A DNA stretch of 64,000 nt from Dyella telluris (GTDB lineage: Bacteria; Pseudomonadota; Gammaproteobacteria; Xanthomonadales; Rhodanobacteraceae). A program made the translations under genes and the position numbers. The DNA lies in contig NZ_CP060412.1 in the NCBI RefSeq assembly GCF_014297575.1, forward strand, positions 4,030,001-4,094,000, in the 5' to 3' direction. The notes under the pieces are model-generated. The model had not been told where the DNA came from. It saw only the letters and a list, made by a program, of their open reading frames with translations, and did no database searches. Shown here one piece after another: positions 62,016 to 64,000 of this stretch; the stretch's first letter is position 1; each line of letters begins with the position of its first letter.

Positions 62016-63140
62016 ATGAGCAAGCGTGATTACTACGAAGTCCTTGGGGTGGAACGCACCGTCACCGAGGTCGAACTGAAGAAGTCGTTCCGTCGACTGG
62101 CGATGAAGTACCACCCGGACCGCTGTCCGGATGATCCGCACGCGCAGGAGAAGTTCAAGGAGGCCAAGGAGGCCTACGAAGTGCTGTCCGACGGGCAGAA
62201 GCGCGCCATGTACGACCAGCACGGTCATGCGGCTTTCGAGCAGGGCATGGGCGGCGGTCGCGGTGGCTTTGGCGACATGGGCGACATCTTCGGCGATATC
62301 TTCGGCGACATTTTCGGCATGGGCGGTGGCGGGCGCGGGCGTTCGCGTCGCGGCTCCGACCTGCGTTACATCATGGAGCTCGATCTGGAAGAGGCCGTGT
62401 TCGGCGTCGAGAAGAAGATCGAGATTCCCACCCAGGTCAACTGCCACCACTGCAACGGCAGCGGTTCGGACGACGGCAAGACGGTGACCTGCAAGACCTG
62501 CGCAGGCCATGGCCGCGTGCGCATGCAGAACGGCATTTTCTCCATCCAGCAGGCCTGCCCGCATTGCGGCGGCAGCGGCCAGATGATCGAGAAACCCTGC
62601 AAGGAATGCGACGGCGAAGGCCGCCTGGAAGAAACCCGTTCGCTGTCGGTGAACATTCCCGCCGGCGTGGACAACGGTGACCGCATCCGCCTGACGGGGC
62701 AGGGCGAAGCCGGCCCGGCCGGTGGCGAAGCCGGTGACCTGTACGTGGAAGTGCGCGTGCGCGAGCACGGCATCTTCCAGCGCGAAGGCAACGACCTGCA
62801 TTGCGAACTGCCGATCCGCTTTGCCCAGGCGGCGCTGGGCGCGGAGTTGCTGGTGCCGACGCTGGAAGGCGAAGTGCCGATCAACATCCCGCCGGAAACG
62901 CAGACCGGCCAGATGTTCCGCCTGCGCGGGCGTGGCGTGAAATCCGTGCGCAGCGCGCGGACAGGCGACCTGATCTGCCGTGTGGTAGTGGAAACGCCGG
63001 TGCGCCTGACCAAGCAGCAGCGCGAATTGCTGGAACAGCTGGAGTCGACCTTTGCCAATGGCGAGGCGGACAAGCACACGCCGCGCGCCAAGACCTGGGT
63101 GGATGGCGTCAAGCAGTTCTGGTCGCGCGTCACCTCGTAA
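62016..63140 (+). CDS. dnaJ: Chaperone DnaJ (Hsp40)
   Basis: A 374-residue type I Hsp40: J domain ([38 protein letters not shown] with HPD), a Gly/Phe-rich linker including three near-repeats of GDIFGDIFG, a zinc domain with four CxxCxGxG motifs ([32 protein letters not shown]) and C-terminal substrate-binding domains. It stimulates DnaK. The ATG at 62016 is the family start; an alternative ATG at 62001 would add MPDAT and is preceded by a slightly better GAGCGG, so the start is not certain. Confidence 0.96.
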   Translation: MSKRDYYEVLGVERTVTEVELKKSFRRLAMKYHPDRCPDDPHAQEKFKEAKEAYEVLSDGQKRAMYDQHGHAAFEQGMGGGRGGFGDMGDIFGDIFGDIFGMGGGGRGRSRRGSDLRYIMELDLEEAVFGVEKKIEIPTQVNCHHCNGSGSDDGKTVTCKTCAGHGRVRMQNGIFSIQQACPHCGGSGQMIEKPCKECDGEGRLEETRSLSVNIPAGVDNGDRIRLTGQGEAGPAGGEAGDLYVEVRVREHGIFQREGNDLHCELPIRFAQAALGAELLVPTLEGEVPINIPPETQTGQMFRLRGRGVKSVRSARTGDLICRVVVETPVRLTKQQRELLEQLESTFANGEADKHTPRAKTWVDGVKQFWSRVTS

Positions 63141-63165
63141 GTTCAGGCGATGCATGCAGCAATGG

Positions 63166-63192
63166 AAGCCCCGGTTTTCACCGGGGCTTTTT
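63166..63192 (+). terminator. Rho-independent terminator after dnaJ
   Basis: Arms AAGCCCCGGT (63166-63175) and ACCGGGGCTT (63180-63189) around TTTC, followed by TTT, 26 bases past the dnaJ stop. It closes the heat-shock cluster. Confidence 0.9.
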
Positions 63193-63283
63193 CATTTGGG
63201 TGGTTTGTTCATGGGCGATCGTGCATGGCGACGCCTTCAGGCGGTAGCATCGCCTCTCCCGTGCCATCCCCCAGGAAGCCCCC

Positions 63284-64000
63284 ATGTCCCAGCCCGTTCG
63301 CCTCGCCATCAATGGCGCCACCGGTCGCATGGGGCAGGCGTTGCTTGCACTGGTGAAGGACGATGCGCGCTTTGCGCTGGTGGCCGCCATCGCGTCGCCG
63401 TCGTCGTCGAAGCTGGGGCAGCCGGTGGATACCTGCGAGGGTGCACTGGCCTTCACGCATGAGTGGCCGTTGCCCGGCTCGCTGGACGTGGTGGTGGATT
63501 TCAGTGGCCCGGCCGGCCTGGCCGAGGCGCTGACCTATTGCGAGTCGCACAACGTGGCCCTGGTGACGGGTACCACCGGGTTGGATACCACCTTCGCGCA
63601 GCGCCTCAACGCGTCGGCGGCGCGCATTGCTTTGCTGCGTTCGGCCAATTTCAGCCTGGGCGTGGCCGTGCTGACGCGCCTGCTTCGCCAGGCCGCGGCA
63701 TCGCTGCCGGACTGGGACCTGGACATCATCGAGGCCCACCACAACCGCAAGGAAGACGCACCGTCGGGCACGGCACTGGCGCTGGGCGAGGCCGCTGCGG
63801 CGGCGCGCGGCACCTCCCTGCACGAAAGCGCGGTGTATGCGCGCGAAGGGCGCGTCGGTCCGCGCGAGCACGGCACCATTGGTTTTGCCGTGGTGCGTGG
63901 TGGCGACATCGTGGGCGAGCACGAAGTGTTGTTGATGGGGCAGGGCGAGCGCATTGAGCTCACCCACCGCGCCACGGATCGCTCGATCTTTGCCCGTGGC
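63284..64000 (+). CDS. dapB: 4-hydroxy-tetrahydrodipicolinate reductase, C-terminus missing
   Basis: The first 239 residues of DapB, which reduces the lysine/diaminopimelate precursor with NAD(P)H. Visible are the dinucleotide loop INGATGRMGQALLALV, VVVDFSGPAGLAEAL, VTGTTGLDT, SANFSLGV and the active-site IIEAHHNRKEDAPSGTALALG, with the catalytic His pair and Lys. The gene is cut by the window edge about 10-30 codons before its expected end. AGGAAG precedes the ATG. Confidence 0.95.
   Translation, partial: MSQPVRLAINGATGRMGQALLALVKDDARFALVAAIASPSSSKLGQPVDTCEGALAFTHEWPLPGSLDVVVDFSGPAGLAEALTYCESHNVALVTGTTGLDTTFAQRLNASAARIALLRSANFSLGVAVLTRLLRQAAASLPDWDLDIIEAHHNRKEDAPSGTALALGEAAAAARGTSLHESAVYAREGRVGPREHGTIGFAVVRGGDIVGEHEVLLMGQGERIELTHRATDRSIFARG

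Overview
The window is chromosomal DNA of a GC-rich gammaproteobacterium, most likely Xanthomonadales, family Rhodanobacteraceae (Dyella, Luteibacter or Rhodanobacter type). The reasons are protein-level resemblance, the gene blocks smpB/ratA/rnfH/bamE/fur and recN/hrcA/grpE/dnaK/dnaJ/dapB, a tmRNA tag ending in ALAA, and abundant interspersed repeats built on GTAGGAGCGCAC. There is no phage, plasmid, transposase or CRISPR signature.

Layout. 0-3.3 kb (minus strand): the 5' part of sucA, a conserved hypothetical, the ribosomal oxygenase roxA and a TauE-type anion exporter. 3.3-14.5 kb: assimilatory sulfate reduction, with cysJ-cysI-cysH and a fused ATP sulfurylase/APS kinase, then cysB, cysG and cysK. 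15-21.3 kb: an HxlR regulator divergent from a glutathione transferase, an exported hypothetical, purB and fumC. Two ~1 kb copies of the same composite repeat lie in opposite orientation at 9.5-10.5 and 18.9-19.9 kb, with a half copy at 14.5-15.1 kb. 21.4-25.6 kb: a GntR/YtrA-type autoregulated ABC transporter operon with lipoproteins. 25.8-26.6 kb: a short-chain dehydrogenase-like protein lacking the usual catalytic residues.

27.0-41.4 kb is a nine-gene cellulose operon in the order bcsB-Z-C-E-F-Q-A-G-R. It should make and export phosphoethanolamine-modified cellulose; a membrane diguanylate cyclase gene lies tail to tail with it and could supply the c-di-GMP sensed by BcsA and BcsE. 43.4-49.3 kb holds small membrane proteins, two VOC-family proteins and an MscS channel. 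49.6-52.8 kb: tmRNA and its partner SmpB, then RatA, RnfH, BamE and Fur. 53.1-55.8 kb: a candidate structured small RNA rich in GGA loops beside a divergent MASE1 sensor kinase/NarL-type regulator pair. 55.8-56.3 kb: a tandem array of inverted repeats. 56.3-64 kb: recN and the heat-shock cluster hrcA-grpE-dnaK-dnaJ with sigma-32-like promoters, ending in a truncated dapB.

The observations most worth following are the candidate CsrA-type sponge RNA (53.14-53.35 kb), GGA-loop hairpins inside the dispersed composite repeat, the inverted repeats around the cysB-purB segment, the layered repeats in front of cysJ together with met-box-like sites at cysJ and cysG, the bcs gene order with terminal bcsR, and an altered c-di-GMP motif in BcsA.
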